Assembly: GCF_900107305.1 (NCBI RefSeq)
Contig: NZ_FNPL01000021.1
Span: forward strand, 1 to 39,041
From: Thermoactinomyces sp. DSM 45892
Lineage (GTDB): Bacteria > Bacillota > Bacilli > Thermoactinomycetales > Thermoactinomycetaceae
Direction: 5' to 3'
DNA: 39,041 nt
Both the position numbers and the translations under genes were made by a program. How positions within the stretch are numbered: the stretch's first letter is position 1; each line of letters begins with the position of its first letter. Shown in pieces: positions 7,573 through 16,610 of the stretch. The notes beneath the pieces are model-generated. The model was not told where the DNA came from and searched no databases. It saw nothing but the letters and a program-made list of their open reading frames with translations.

Positions 7573-8625
7573 ATGAGGTGGGTTAAAGGAGTTATTTTTA
7601 CCATTTTATTAGTAATTGGATTTGTAACAGTGGGCTACTTTTATATTGATTATACATTACAGAGTCCAAAGCGTGATAAAGAGACTGTAATTGAGGTTCC
7701 TGAGGATACGTCGTTGAAGCAAATTGGTCAAATATTGAAACAAAAAAATTTGATTCGAGATGATAGTTTCTTTCGATACTATACGTTTTTCCGAAGTAAA
7801 ACGAATCTCATTGCAGGGACGTATATTATTCAACCATCAGATGACATAGATAAAATTATTAATAAGATTTCATCTGGAAAGCAAGATCTTGTTACGATCG
7901 AGGTTCCAAATGGATTTGATGTAGAAAAAATTGCGCTTCGCTTAAGTAGTAAGCTAAATATTAAAAAGGAAGACTTCTTTAAAGAGGTAAATCGGAAAGA
8001 GCCGAGAACCAATATAGAAAAAGAAATTCCGACTAAGCCAGGGCGTGTTTATAAATTAGAAGGTTATCTAATGCCAGCGAAGTATCAGTTTAAAAAGGGA
8101 GCAACCGCACAGCAAGTTGTGGATCAAATGCTAAACCAATTCGAAAAGGAATTAGAAAAACTGGATTACAAAAACAAGTTGCAAGAGAAAAAGCTATCTC
8201 TAGACGACTGGGTGACAAAAGCATCTCTCGTAGTGAAAGAAGGTGCAGTGGATAAAGAGTATCCGATGATCGCAGGTGTCATAGATAATCGACTGACTGA
8301 TACGAAACGTGAGTGGAAATTACAGATCGATGCAGCTATCGTATATGCATGGGCATTACAAGGTGAGAAAAAAGAACGACTTATGAATAAAGACTTAACA
8401 ATCGACAGCCCGTATAATATCTATGAAAATAAAGGACTCCCGGTAGGGCCAATCGCCAGCCCAGGAGAGAAAGCACTAATGGCTGTACTAAACCCTGAGA
8501 AGTCTAATTACTTCTTCTACGTTGCGAAAAATGACGGCTCAAACGAACACTATTTCAGTGAAACCGATGCAGAACATAAAAAGTTCATCGAAAAAGCGAA
8601 AGAAAATGCGAAGAAACAACAATAA
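7573..8625 (+). CDS. MltG/YceG-like protein lacking the catalytic glutamate
   Basis: A 350-residue membrane-anchored protein of the endolytic transglycosylase MltG family. One N-terminal transmembrane helix (about 7-26) is followed by a LysM-like region and the YceG domain. MltG enzymes cut nascent glycan strands using the first Glu of an AS(I/V)(V/I)E(K/R)E motif. Here the motif reads ASLVVKEG, so Val221 replaces that Glu. Other family features remain (GVIDNRL, LQIDAAIVYA, SPYNIYENKGLPVGPIASPG). It is probably inactive as a lytic enzyme or has a changed role. ATG 7573 is chosen, 6 bases after GAGGAG; a TTG one codon earlier is less likely. It occupies the usual mltG place after the DUF1292 genes, and a second intact copy follows. 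Confidence 0.88.
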   Translation: MRWVKGVIFTILLVIGFVTVGYFYIDYTLQSPKRDKETVIEVPEDTSLKQIGQILKQKNLIRDDSFFRYYTFFRSKTNLIAGTYIIQPSDDIDKIINKISSGKQDLVTIEVPNGFDVEKIALRLSSKLNIKKEDFFKEVNRKEPRTNIEKEIPTKPGRVYKLEGYLMPAKYQFKKGATAQQVVDQMLNQFEKELEKLDYKNKLQEKKLSLDDWVTKASLVVKEGAVDKEYPMIAGVIDNRLTDTKREWKLQIDAAIVYAWALQGEKKERLMNKDLTIDSPYNIYENKGLPVGPIASPGEKALMAVLNPEKSNYFFYVAKNDGSNEHYFSETDAEHKKFIEKAKENAKKQQ

Positions 8626-8649
8626 TACTCGTTATTTCATAAATGAGTT

Positions 8650-8697
8650 GAACCTCCTGCTGTTAGATATAGAAATGAACAGCAGGAGGTTCTTTTT
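8650..8697 (+). terminator. intrinsic terminator
   Basis: GAACCTCCTGCTGTT (8650-8664) is fully complementary to 8678-8692, then five T. It separates the two mltG paralogues into different transcripts. Confidence 0.93.
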
Positions 8698-8834
8698 GAT
8701 TATGTTTTTACATGTAGTGAAGCACTCCTGTCTAAAACACCACCATTTTTGTTCATAATGTTTATATACAAAATACTCTTGTATGAAATCGATTAAAATT
8801 CATAACAAACATGTCAAACTATCCTATCAATCTC

Positions 8835-8877
8835 TAATATCAGTCTAATTAAATTATGCTAATATTAGATGATATTA
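8835..8877. repeat. inverted repeat upstream of the second mltG
   Basis: TAATATCA (8835-8842) is inverted as TGATATTA (8870-8877), and the palindrome CTAATATTAG lies at 8859-8868 between them. It sits 30 bases before the start of the second mltG gene, a place suited to an operator. The rest of the 8700-8908 gap is AT-rich with no gene seen. Confidence 0.35.
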
Positions 8878-8908
8878 ATTTGAAACTAGGTCGGAAAGGG
8901 AGTACCTA

Positions 8909-9946
8909 ATGAAATGGCTACCGAACACTGTTTACACACTTCTATTGATTATGGCATCTGCTCTAGTGGGGTATTTATACGTTGACTATACCCTTCAATC
9001 CCCCACCCGAACCAAGGAGATCGAGGTTGAGATCCCGCCCCAAAGCTCAGTAAAGACTGTGGGGAGTATTTTAGAGAAACAAAATATCATTCGTGATGAT
9101 CGCTTTTTTCGCTATTATGCAAAGTGGGAAGGGAAAACGAAAATCATGGCTGGATCGTATGTAATTGGAAAAGAGGAGAACATAGATGAAATCCTCACGA
9201 TCCTCACCTCCGGAAAAGAGAATACCACAAAAGTAACGATTATCGAGGGTTCTACAGCACTTGAAATTGCTGAAACCTTACATAAACAAATCGGTACGAA
9301 TAAGGAAGAATTTTTAAAAGAAGTTAATCGGACCAATGGGAAATTTGCTTTTGAAAAACAGATTCCAACGAAACCTGAGATTAAGTATAAATTGGAGGGC
9401 TACTTATTTCCGAGCACCTATCAATTTCACAAGGAAGATTCCCCCAAAAAGATTGTAGACACGATGCTTAGCAGGTTTGAAAAGGAGATGAAGGAACTAA
9501 ATGTGATCACGACCCCGTCTGAACAAAAAGGAAAGCCCTTACATGAGCTGGTTACGTTTGCTTCAGTACTAGAGCGAGAAGGTCAACAGAAAGATGAACT
9601 GCCTAAGATTGCTGGAGTGATTGAAAATCGACTTGCTAAGCGTATGAGGCTTCAGGTGGATGCGAGTGTGGTCTACGCGATTCAAATCGACACGGGTAAG
9701 AAATTAACGCAGGTGATGAAAGCAGATTACAAATATTCCTCTCCCTATAATACATACCAAATTCAAGGATTTCCCCCAGCCCCGATCGGAAGCCCAGGGG
9801 CAAATGCCTATCGAGCAGCACTTTCCCCTGAAAAACATGACTATCTTTACTATGTACTGAAAGAAGATGGCACAGGGTATCATGATTTTACGGTTAACTA
9901 TCAGGATCACCTAAAAGCGGATCAAAAAGCAAAATCTCGAAGATAA
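8909..9946 (+). CDS. mltG: endolytic murein transglycosylase MltG
   Basis: A 345-residue MltG family protein. It has an N-terminal transmembrane helix (about 7-26), a LysM-like region, and the YceG catalytic domain with ASVLEREG (E222 at the expected catalytic position), GVIENRLAKRMRLQVDASVVYA and a C-terminal SPYNTYQIQGFPPAPIGSPG. By family it cleaves nascent peptidoglycan and so acts in glycan strand release near the elongation machinery. ATG 8909 is preceded by GGAAAGGGAG. It is about 45 percent similar by eye to the preceding paralogue but keeps the catalytic Glu, so it is the copy likely to do the work. It has its own terminator. Confidence 0.93.
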   Translation: MKWLPNTVYTLLLIMASALVGYLYVDYTLQSPTRTKEIEVEIPPQSSVKTVGSILEKQNIIRDDRFFRYYAKWEGKTKIMAGSYVIGKEENIDEILTILTSGKENTTKVTIIEGSTALEIAETLHKQIGTNKEEFLKEVNRTNGKFAFEKQIPTKPEIKYKLEGYLFPSTYQFHKEDSPKKIVDTMLSRFEKEMKELNVITTPSEQKGKPLHELVTFASVLEREGQQKDELPKIAGVIENRLAKRMRLQVDASVVYAIQIDTGKKLTQVMKADYKYSSPYNTYQIQGFPPAPIGSPGANAYRAALSPEKHDYLYYVLKEDGTGYHDFTVNYQDHLKADQKAKSRR

Positions 9947-9951
9947 ACGTG

Positions 9952-9987
9952 AAAACAACTATGGTCAAACGGACGTAGTTGTTTTTG
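9952..9987 (+). terminator. intrinsic terminator
   Basis: AAAACAACTA (9952-9961) pairs with TAGTTGTTTT (9976-9985), followed by T. Confidence 0.8.
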
Positions 9988-10078
9988 CTGTGTCATAATT
10001 TTGATTAGAAATATGTTATGATGACCATATTACAAGTGATTCAATTAAAATTTTAATAAATAAGAGTGAGTGAACAAC

Positions 10079-11518
10079 ATGTCTATTAAAATGAGGTTTC
10101 TTCTGTCTTATGTTGGAGTGATCTTTTTTTCAATCATCCTACTATTGACTGCTGGTTTTTTAATCATCTTTGCCATAACAGGTGATGCAAAATCAATTGA
10201 ATCTCTTTATAAAAAAACATATGTACAAAAACCTCTAACCACAGAAGAGGAGAGTATTTTTCTTGATCTAAAACTCTTGGCTAAAAATGATTCGAAACAG
10301 CTTTTGGATGAGAATGAAGTGAGGAGTTTTGAACACGGGGATATTCAGATTGTGGTTAGAAAAGGGACGAAAGTTGAGTATGCCTCCCGAAATCTTGACA
10401 GACAGGTATTGAATCAATCCCTTCCAAGATTTGAAAAAACCAATATCAATACGCGAGACATCATTAAAATGAACAATACTTTTTTTACATATGTAAAGTT
10501 TGATTTCTATTTTTCAGACCAAAAGGAAGGTAGTATTTTTGTATTGAGAAAGGCAAGCTCTTATACGGAATTGATTCGTGAATTCTTCCCTATTTTATCA
10601 GGTCTATTGTTGATTCTATTTATCATGATTATTGGTATCGTGAATTATTTTGTTTCCAGAAGTATCATTAAACCCCTTGATCGTCTAAAAAAGGCGGCCG
10701 AAAAGATAGCGTCTGGAGACCTAGACTTCGCTATCAAAGCTACTTCAAAAGATGAAATAGGTCAATTAAATCGGGCATTTGAGGAAATGAGAAGTAGGTT
10801 AAAGGAGTCTGTTAATCTGCAGATTCAGTATGAAGAAAATCGAAAAGAGCTTCTATCTAACATCTCACACGATCTAAAAACACCGATGACCTCTATTATA
10901 GGTTATATGGAGGGGATCAAAGACGGGATCGCAAATACACCTGAGAAGATGGAGAAGTATGTATCAACTGTGTATGTAAAGGCAAAGGATATGGATTCAT
11001 TGATTGATGAACTGTTCCTATTTTCTAAATTGGATCTAAAAAAAGAGCCCTTTCACTTTGAGATGGTTGAGTTAAATACATATCTGAAAGACTATGTAGA
11101 GAAACTTTATCTGGATCAGAGCATACACATAGATCTTCATCTTTTACAACACTCTATCTACGTGACAGTTGATCGGGAGAAGTTAAAAAGAGTGGTAGCA
11201 AATGTAATCAACAATTGTGTGAAATACATGGATAAGGACGAGAAAAACATTTCTATTTCGCTACATGAGCGGATAGAAGATGTAGTTATACAGATAACGG
11301 ATAATGGAAAAGGAATAGAATCGGTGGCCTTACCGTTTATTTTTGAACGTTTTTACCGTGCGGAACAATCGAGAAATTCACAGACAGGCGGAAGTGGTTT
11401 AGGTCTGGCCATTGCGAAGCAAATTATCGTGGAGCATGGGGGAGAGATCTGGGCTACGAGTGAGATTGGAAAAGGGACAAGTATATGTTTTTCGCTAAAG
11501 AAAGGTGACTACAGGTGA
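10079..11518 (+). CDS. sensor histidine kinase
   Basis: A membrane sensor kinase of about 479 residues. Transmembrane helices lie at about 8-31 and 168-190 and flank an extracellular domain of about 130 residues. A HAMP domain (SRSIIKPLDRLKKAAEKIAS) follows, then HisKA with SHDLKTPMTS (phosphoacceptor H264) and HATPase_c with N box VINNCVKYM, DNGKGIE and GGSGLGLAIAK. ATG 10079 fits the weak GAGTGAG site better than GTG 10070. Its stop overlaps the start of the response regulator by 4 bases (GTGA), so the two are translationally coupled. The signal is unknown; the next genes (lipoprotein, PBP) suggest the envelope. Confidence 0.93.
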   Translation: MSIKMRFLLSYVGVIFFSIILLLTAGFLIIFAITGDAKSIESLYKKTYVQKPLTTEEESIFLDLKLLAKNDSKQLLDENEVRSFEHGDIQIVVRKGTKVEYASRNLDRQVLNQSLPRFEKTNINTRDIIKMNNTFFTYVKFDFYFSDQKEGSIFVLRKASSYTELIREFFPILSGLLLILFIMIIGIVNYFVSRSIIKPLDRLKKAAEKIASGDLDFAIKATSKDEIGQLNRAFEEMRSRLKESVNLQIQYEENRKELLSNISHDLKTPMTSIIGYMEGIKDGIANTPEKMEKYVSTVYVKAKDMDSLIDELFLFSKLDLKKEPFHFEMVELNTYLKDYVEKLYLDQSIHIDLHLLQHSIYVTVDREKLKRVVANVINNCVKYMDKDEKNISISLHERIEDVVIQITDNGKGIESVALPFIFERFYRAEQSRNSQTGGSGLGLAIAKQIIVEHGGEIWATSEIGKGTSICFSLKKGDYR

Positions 11519-12201
11519 AAGAAATATTATTGATTGAGGATGATATTAGCATCGCAGAGTTACAAAGAGATTATTTAGAGATAAACGATTTTCATGTTGA
11601 TATGGAACATACCGGTGATGCAGGGCTTAAGCGAGCACTAGATGGGGATTATGACTTGATCATCCTAGATATCATGCTGCCGGGATCAAATGGATTTGAG
11701 ATATGTAAAAAGTTGCGCTCTGTCACAGATGTCCCCATTTTACTTGTATCCGCTAAAAAAGAAGATATAGATAAAATTCGTGGATTTGGCTTGGGTGCGG
11801 ATGATTATATTACCAAGCCGTTTAGCCCGAGTGAACTAGTAGCTAGGGTGAAGGCACATATCATGCGATATGATCGCTTATCTGGAAAAGATACTCAATC
11901 TAATACGATTTTGGTTCATGGGATCACGATTGACCGATCCGCTCGAAAAGTTTATGTAAACGGGGAGGAAGTACCATTTACGACAAAAGAATTTGATTTA
12001 ATCGTGTTTTTCGTTATGAATCCAAATCAAGTATTAAACAAAGAGCAGATCTACCAGCGTGTGTGGGGTTTGGATTCTGCTGCAGACGTTTCTACGGTAA
12101 CTGTCCATATCCGAAAGTTACGTGAGAAAATTGAACAGGATGCTTCGGTGCCAAAGTTCTTGGAAACGGTGTGGGGAGCAGGGTATCGCTTTAATGTTTA
12201 G
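11515..12201 (+). CDS. OmpR-family response regulator
   Basis: A 228-residue regulator. The receiver domain has acidic D9 and D10, phosphoacceptor D52 (LIILDIMLPG), S79 and K101 (TKPF). A winged-helix DNA-binding domain follows, with FTTKEFDLI and VSTVTVHIRKLREKIE near the end. The start is GTG 11515, overlapping the kinase stop, with AAAGGTGA just upstream. It is the partner of the preceding kinase and a weak terminator follows. Confidence 0.94.
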   Translation: MKEILLIEDDISIAELQRDYLEINDFHVDMEHTGDAGLKRALDGDYDLIILDIMLPGSNGFEICKKLRSVTDVPILLVSAKKEDIDKIRGFGLGADDYITKPFSPSELVARVKAHIMRYDRLSGKDTQSNTILVHGITIDRSARKVYVNGEEVPFTTKEFDLIVFFVMNPNQVLNKEQIYQRVWGLDSAADVSTVTVHIRKLREKIEQDASVPKFLETVWGAGYRFNV

Positions 12202-12230
12202 AACTCGTCGCAATGTGGCGGGTTTTATTA
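12202..12230 (+). terminator. probable intrinsic terminator
   Basis: AACTCGTCGC (12202-12211), loop AAT, and GTGGCGGGTT (12215-12224) form a helix with several G-U pairs, followed by a T-rich tract. Confidence 0.6.
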
Positions 12231-12334
12231 ATTTTTTTTAAGAAGCATTTTAGATGGATTTTATATTTATGTACTAACATATGAACTAGCCCATCAGCAT
12301 AAATGGATCACCACGAAAAGAGGAGACTTACAAT

Positions 12335-13282
12335 ATGAAAAAGACAATCATAACGGTACTAGTTGGATTTTCCTTAGTGGCAACAGGATGTGGTGCTGCT
12401 AGTTCTAGCACACCCGATCAAGGAAAACAGAATACGGAACAAGTAGTGCAAAAAAATGAACTATCTAAAGGGCAGGAAATGGCTAAGATCTTGGGTAGTA
12501 CAAACTGGCAAGGGACAAAAGTGTACGACAAAGATCAAAACGACCTAACAAAAGAGAATGCCAATTTTATTGGTCTTGCGAAATATGAAGCCACATCAGG
12601 AAGATATGAATTTTTCGATGCGAAGACAGGTAAGAGTCGCGACGACAAAGGAACATTCTTTGTTACAAATGATGGACAGAAGAGAATTTTAATTTCAGAG
12701 TCAAAAAATTATCAAGCGATTGTAGACGTAACGAAGTTGGATCAAAATATTTTTACGTACAAAAGAATGGGGAAAGATGCGAAAGGAAATGATGTAGAAG
12801 TTTTCGTTGACCATATTCCGTATAAAGAAAAAGAGCTTTCTTTTACCGAACCAGACAAGCAATGGAACAAGACGACAGGGGACATCGAGAAAGATATGGA
12901 CGGAGATAAAATATTAGGTAGTACCCTTTGGAATGGAACAAAGGTTCTCGATGAGGCGGGCAATGATGTCACCCCGTATAATGCGATGTTTATCAGTCTA
13001 GCTAAATTTGATAGCCAAGCGAGCAAATATGAATTTTTTAATCTTGAAACGGGCCAAAGCCGTAATGATTTAGGGTACTTTGATGTTTTGCACGATAATA
13101 AAATCAGGGCACATGTCTCCCTCGGTAATAAGAAATATGGTGCTGTTTTGGAGATTACGGAACTAAATAAAAACAAATTTACGTATAAGAGAACGGGTAA
13201 AGACAAAGATGGTAAGGATATTACCGTGTTTGTGGAACATGAACCTTACAAAGGTAATTTAAGCCCGTCATTTACCAATTAG
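12335..13282 (+). CDS. lipoprotein with two DUF4822-like domains
   Basis: A 315-residue secreted lipoprotein. The signal peptide ends in the lipobox VATGC, with the lipidated Cys at residue 19. Two homologous domains follow, at about 51-165 and 192-308. Each begins KILGST(N/L)W(Q/N)GTKV, contains a (Y/F)EFF...TG(K/Q)SR block, and ends FTYKR(M/T)GKD followed by a PYK motif. The pattern is the one I associate with DUF4822 proteins of Firmicutes, whose role is unknown. It has a strong RBS (AAGAGGAG). It is downstream of the two-component genes and separated by a weak terminator, so it could be a target of that system, but this is inference. Confidence 0.82.
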   Translation: MKKTIITVLVGFSLVATGCGAASSSTPDQGKQNTEQVVQKNELSKGQEMAKILGSTNWQGTKVYDKDQNDLTKENANFIGLAKYEATSGRYEFFDAKTGKSRDDKGTFFVTNDGQKRILISESKNYQAIVDVTKLDQNIFTYKRMGKDAKGNDVEVFVDHIPYKEKELSFTEPDKQWNKTTGDIEKDMDGDKILGSTLWNGTKVLDEAGNDVTPYNAMFISLAKFDSQASKYEFFNLETGQSRNDLGYFDVLHDNKIRAHVSLGNKKYGAVLEITELNKNKFTYKRTGKDKDGKDITVFVEHEPYKGNLSPSFTN

Positions 13283-13297
13283 ACAACCTATTTTTTT

Positions 13298-13331
13298 AAG
13301 GAAATGGATATTACTTCCGTTTCCTTTTTTC
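13298..13331 (+). terminator. intrinsic terminator
   Basis: AAGGAAATGGA (13298-13308) pairs with 13315-13326 (TTCCGTTTCCTT), followed by six T in all. Confidence 0.88.
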
Positions 13332-13414
13332 TAATAGCCAGCCTCCCCTAATGATTTCGTATAACCTTCAAAATTTTTGTCCAAGATGGTAATAAGAATG
13401 AGGAGGGGAGTTGT

Positions 13415-15295
13415 TTGACTAAACGAACAAAATGGATTCCCATTTTATTTGTACTCTTGTTTTCACTCATCATTGCTAGGCTTTACCAGATTCAAGTTGT
13501 TTCCACTCGTGCTTTTTCCAATGGAAAAGTGGACCTCATCGCACTCGCTGAGCAAACGCAATCACGTGAAATTTTACTGGATAGTGGCAGAGGTATGATC
13601 TTGGATCGAAGGGGAGTGCCACTGGTGGGGAAGGATGAGTATCAACTGCTCGTTTTCCCGCAGAGTAAACAACAATGGGACTTACGTCAGGATTCTTTTC
13701 AACAGTTAAGTCGCTTATTAGATGTTCCATTTCAATCTTTACAGCCTTATCTAGAGGGGATCAAACAGCCTGCGCTTCTCGCTCGATTCGAACAAAAGAT
13801 GATTCAAATTACACCGGAACGTGCGAAACAGATTAATGATTTACAAATTCCCGGATTGCAGGCAGTGCTTACAGATCAACGATATAGCTCTAATTATGTT
13901 GGGAGTTCTATTGTCGGAAGGATTGGACGAAGCAGACATTTGCTAGAAAATCGGTATGCGAAGCAAGTGGAAGATGGAACTTTTTCACCTCAATCGAGAG
14001 TAGGATTAAGTGGGTTGGAATCTTCTTTTGAAGTTTTTTTACACAGTGAGAAGGAAAATATTAAAACCTATGTAAAGGATGGACAAGGAAGGGCTTTAAC
14101 AGGTAGTGCTTTGCGCTGGAAAGAGCAATTGGCTTCTGAACAAGGTCAGTACACGATTCAGAGCACGATCGATTATGAAATACAAGCAAAGGTTGAGCAA
14201 TATTTAGCGGATGAGAAGGTAGAAGATGGTGCTGTAGTCGTTCAGGATATTTCTACAGGGGATTTGATTGCGTTGGGCAGTACCCCGACGAACGGCGTGA
14301 AGACGAAGACAGGAGATTCTCCGTGGGAAAACAGAGCATGGCTTGAGGCGAATCCTGGTTCTATCTTTAAAATCATTACGGCTACAGCGGCCTTAGAGGA
14401 AGGAATGGTCAAGTCCAATACGCAGATAACCTGTTCAGGAATATTGGAGCCGTATCATTTGAGAGATGCAAGTGACAAGATACATAGAAGACAGTCATTT
14501 ACCAGTCAATTTGCGGATTCTTGTAATATTACCCTCGGACAATTTGGAGAAAGATTGGGCGGAAGTAAGCTTCAATCCTACGCAGAAAATTTTGGCCTCG
14601 GGAAAGCGATTACGTGGCAAGGGCAAACTTCATTTGATGCCGATTTTGAGCAAATCGAACAAGAGCGCACCGGGAAGATTTACGATCCACGAACACCAAA
14701 GACGGATAAGGCAGCTGCTGTTTATACGAGTATTGGTCAACAGGATACGAAGATTACCCCGATCCAAGCGGCCAATATGGTTACAGCCCTTTTCCACAAA
14801 GGAAGAGCGATTCGTCCTCGTATCGTTACAGAAGTTCGGGATCAATCGGGAAAAGCGGTTGCTACATTTCCTAATACATATCTCCCTTCAACCAAGCAAC
14901 TAAAGGAGAGCAGTTTGCAGACAGTCAGGCAGATGATGAGAGCGGTAGTGACAGAGGGAACTGCTACATCCGTACGAAAAGCAAAATGGGCTTTAGCTGG
15001 TAAGACCGGAACAGCCCAAATTGGCGATTCTAAGCTGTATGACAAATGGATGGTGGGCTTTGGACCGTATCAAACCCCTCTTTATTCGGTAGCTGTATTG
15101 TTACGTCAGGAGCCAGATTCCAATGATCCACGGGCGATTCGTATCTTTCAAAAGGTGATGGATTTCCTATACGACTACGAGAAACCAAAAGCGCTAGACA
15201 AGAAAGATCAAAAGAAAAATCCTGTACCAGACAACAGTAAGAAGACAACGAAACAAGATTCAAAGGGTAAGTCTAAAAATACTAGTATTCGTTGA
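13415..15295 (+). CDS. pbpI: class B penicillin-binding protein (PbpI-like)
   Basis: A 626-residue peptidoglycan transpeptidase. It has a transmembrane anchor (about 6-22), a PBP dimerisation domain, and a transpeptidase domain with SIFK (S316, K319), SCN (S369, N371) and KTGT (K530). The C-terminal tail (about 590-626) is Lys/Asp-rich and disordered. The start is TTG 13415, eight bases after AGGAGG. The size, the short pedestal and the position a few genes after the alaS/mltG block match B. subtilis pbpI (yrrR), so that symbol is the best guess; other class B PBPs such as a SpoVD relative are less likely because no PASTA domain is present. No good terminator was seen in the next 150 bases. 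Confidence 0.85.
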   Translation: MTKRTKWIPILFVLLFSLIIARLYQIQVVSTRAFSNGKVDLIALAEQTQSREILLDSGRGMILDRRGVPLVGKDEYQLLVFPQSKQQWDLRQDSFQQLSRLLDVPFQSLQPYLEGIKQPALLARFEQKMIQITPERAKQINDLQIPGLQAVLTDQRYSSNYVGSSIVGRIGRSRHLLENRYAKQVEDGTFSPQSRVGLSGLESSFEVFLHSEKENIKTYVKDGQGRALTGSALRWKEQLASEQGQYTIQSTIDYEIQAKVEQYLADEKVEDGAVVVQDISTGDLIALGSTPTNGVKTKTGDSPWENRAWLEANPGSIFKIITATAALEEGMVKSNTQITCSGILEPYHLRDASDKIHRRQSFTSQFADSCNITLGQFGERLGGSKLQSYAENFGLGKAITWQGQTSFDADFEQIEQERTGKIYDPRTPKTDKAAAVYTSIGQQDTKITPIQAANMVTALFHKGRAIRPRIVTEVRDQSGKAVATFPNTYLPSTKQLKESSLQTVRQMMRAVVTEGTATSVRKAKWALAGKTGTAQIGDSKLYDKWMVGFGPYQTPLYSVAVLLRQEPDSNDPRAIRIFQKVMDFLYDYEKPKALDKKDQKKNPVPDNSKKTTKQDSKGKSKNTSIR

Positions 15296-15453
15296 ATTAT
15301 TAGGTATATAATATGAATCTATTATGTATTTAATGTGTTGTTGTATAATGTGCAGGGAATTCTTAAGTAGTTGTATATAAATCGCTTGTTTTGTTGGATT
15401 ATGGAGATTAGAATGATGAGAGATGAATTGATATAAAGGAGCGAACGTATTTT

Positions 15454-15705
15454 ATGAAAGTAACTCTTAATCTTAGCAAGGCAGAACTAGATTTAATTGA
15501 AGAAGCTATTCTCCAATATCAAAATCTATTGCACAACGCTAAAACACAGAGCAGAATGGTGGAAAATGAATTACATTTGTGTCAACGTGTAATGGATGAG
15601 TTTGGAATTGAAGAGGAGAGAGAAGAAGGGCAAGAGCATGCGGCAACGCAAGATCCGCTAGCTTCGATGGACTTGGATGGTTCATCTTACCCATTTTCTC
15701 GGTAA
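15454..15705 (+). CDS. hypothetical protein
   Basis: An 83-residue acidic protein not recognised by family. The first 55 residues look helical (ELDLIEEAILQYQNLLHNAK), perhaps a short coiled coil. The tail is disordered and rich in Glu. AAAGGAG lies about 12 bases before the ATG. A strong terminator shared with the convergent sulfotransferase gene follows. Confidence 0.65.
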   Translation: MKVTLNLSKAELDLIEEAILQYQNLLHNAKTQSRMVENELHLCQRVMDEFGIEEEREEGQEHAATQDPLASMDLDGSSYPFSR

Positions 15706-15715
15706 CAATAAAGCC

Positions 15716-15754
15716 AAGCCAAACCCCTCACAAAATGCAGGGTTTGGCTTTTTT
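15716..15754. terminator. bidirectional intrinsic terminator
   Basis: AAGCCAAACCC (15716-15726) pairs exactly with GGGTTTGGCTT (15740-15750), followed by T on the plus strand. It lies between convergent genes. Confidence 0.88.
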
Positions 15755-15764
15755 ATCTTTTTTC

Positions 15765-16502
15765 TTAATCTTGCTTTTTGATGAAAATACGTAGATTTTT
15801 CTTTTCAGCAGGGGAAAGCGATTTTATTCTTTGCTGTAGTTGTTGTTTACATGTTTCGTATAGGTGATAATCTAATTCATTCATACTGCGAATATGATTT
15901 GTGAGCTCTTCGCTGATTTCAGGCTTTTTTGGACGCTTTTTGGTTACGTTTTCTTTTGAGTAGTGCGATTGTTTCCATCCTTGTAATTGATTTAATAAAA
16001 ACACAGATTGTGGATACATCTCAGTAATACCAACGAAGGTGAAGTGATCTCGTAGGTTGTCCATGGCTAATGTAAGGTCAGGGTCATTTTGTCCAGATAG
16101 GAACCTAGTTTGGTGATTATGAAGAGGGGCTGAGATTCGAGGGTCTGGGCTCGTAACGAACTCTTCTATACTCATATTCTTTACTTTATTATGCAAACCA
16201 TTGCTAGGCATGGAGCAAATAAAATAATAGGTAGAAATGACCCGGCTTACAGGGTCGCGAAGCATGGTTATATAACGATAAGGCCGATGAAAATGTTGAT
16301 GAACTCCATAGCGGCAATGTCCATATACCCATCTAAAATTTGCTTTTTGTTTGGAAGTGAGAGTACGAATTATTTTTTCTTGATTCTGGTGCAAAGGATA
16401 TCGATAGACTTGGTTAGAAGGAACGTTGCTATCAATAATACCTCGCATCGTAATGCCGCCTGTTTTGGGGATATGAGCAAAGATCCAGAGAGGTTTTTTC
16501 AT
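15765..16502 (-). CDS. sulfotransferase family 2 protein
   Basis: A 245-residue cytoplasmic protein with both PAPS-binding signatures of the Sulfotransfer_2 group. The 5'-phosphosulfate loop is HIPKTGG (H10-G16) and the 3'-phosphate motif is LRDPVSRVISTYY (R82, R87, S90). It would transfer sulfate from PAPS to an unknown acceptor. ATG 16502 is chosen because AAAGGAG lies 8 bases upstream; an earlier in-frame TTG overlaps that site. The gene stands alone on the minus strand, with no PAPS-synthesis or glycan genes beside it, so the acceptor cannot be guessed from context. Confidence 0.87.
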   Translation of the reverse strand: MKKPLWIFAHIPKTGGITMRGIIDSNVPSNQVYRYPLHQNQEKIIRTLTSKQKANFRWVYGHCRYGVHQHFHRPYRYITMLRDPVSRVISTYYFICSMPSNGLHNKVKNMSIEEFVTSPDPRISAPLHNHQTRFLSGQNDPDLTLAMDNLRDHFTFVGITEMYPQSVFLLNQLQGWKQSHYSKENVTKKRPKKPEISEELTNHIRSMNELDYHLYETCKQQLQQRIKSLSPAEKKNLRIFIKKQD

Positions 16503-16610
16503 GGTCCGTTCTCCTTTCAAGCCCCTATTAATCTCTTTTATATAGTATGAAGTAGGTGTGTTACTGGTTCGCGGGATTAAGACTATTTTCTATAAGGATG
16601 AGGGTTGATG

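Noticed and set aside
8522-8758. 78-codon frame spanning the end of the first mltG gene and its terminator
   Set aside because: It reads through a perfect terminator hairpin and overlaps the mltG coding end. Shadow frame.
14466-14903. 145-codon frame inside the PBP gene
   Set aside because: It lies fully within the transpeptidase domain in another frame, is rich in Arg and Leu as shadow frames are, and has no start signal.
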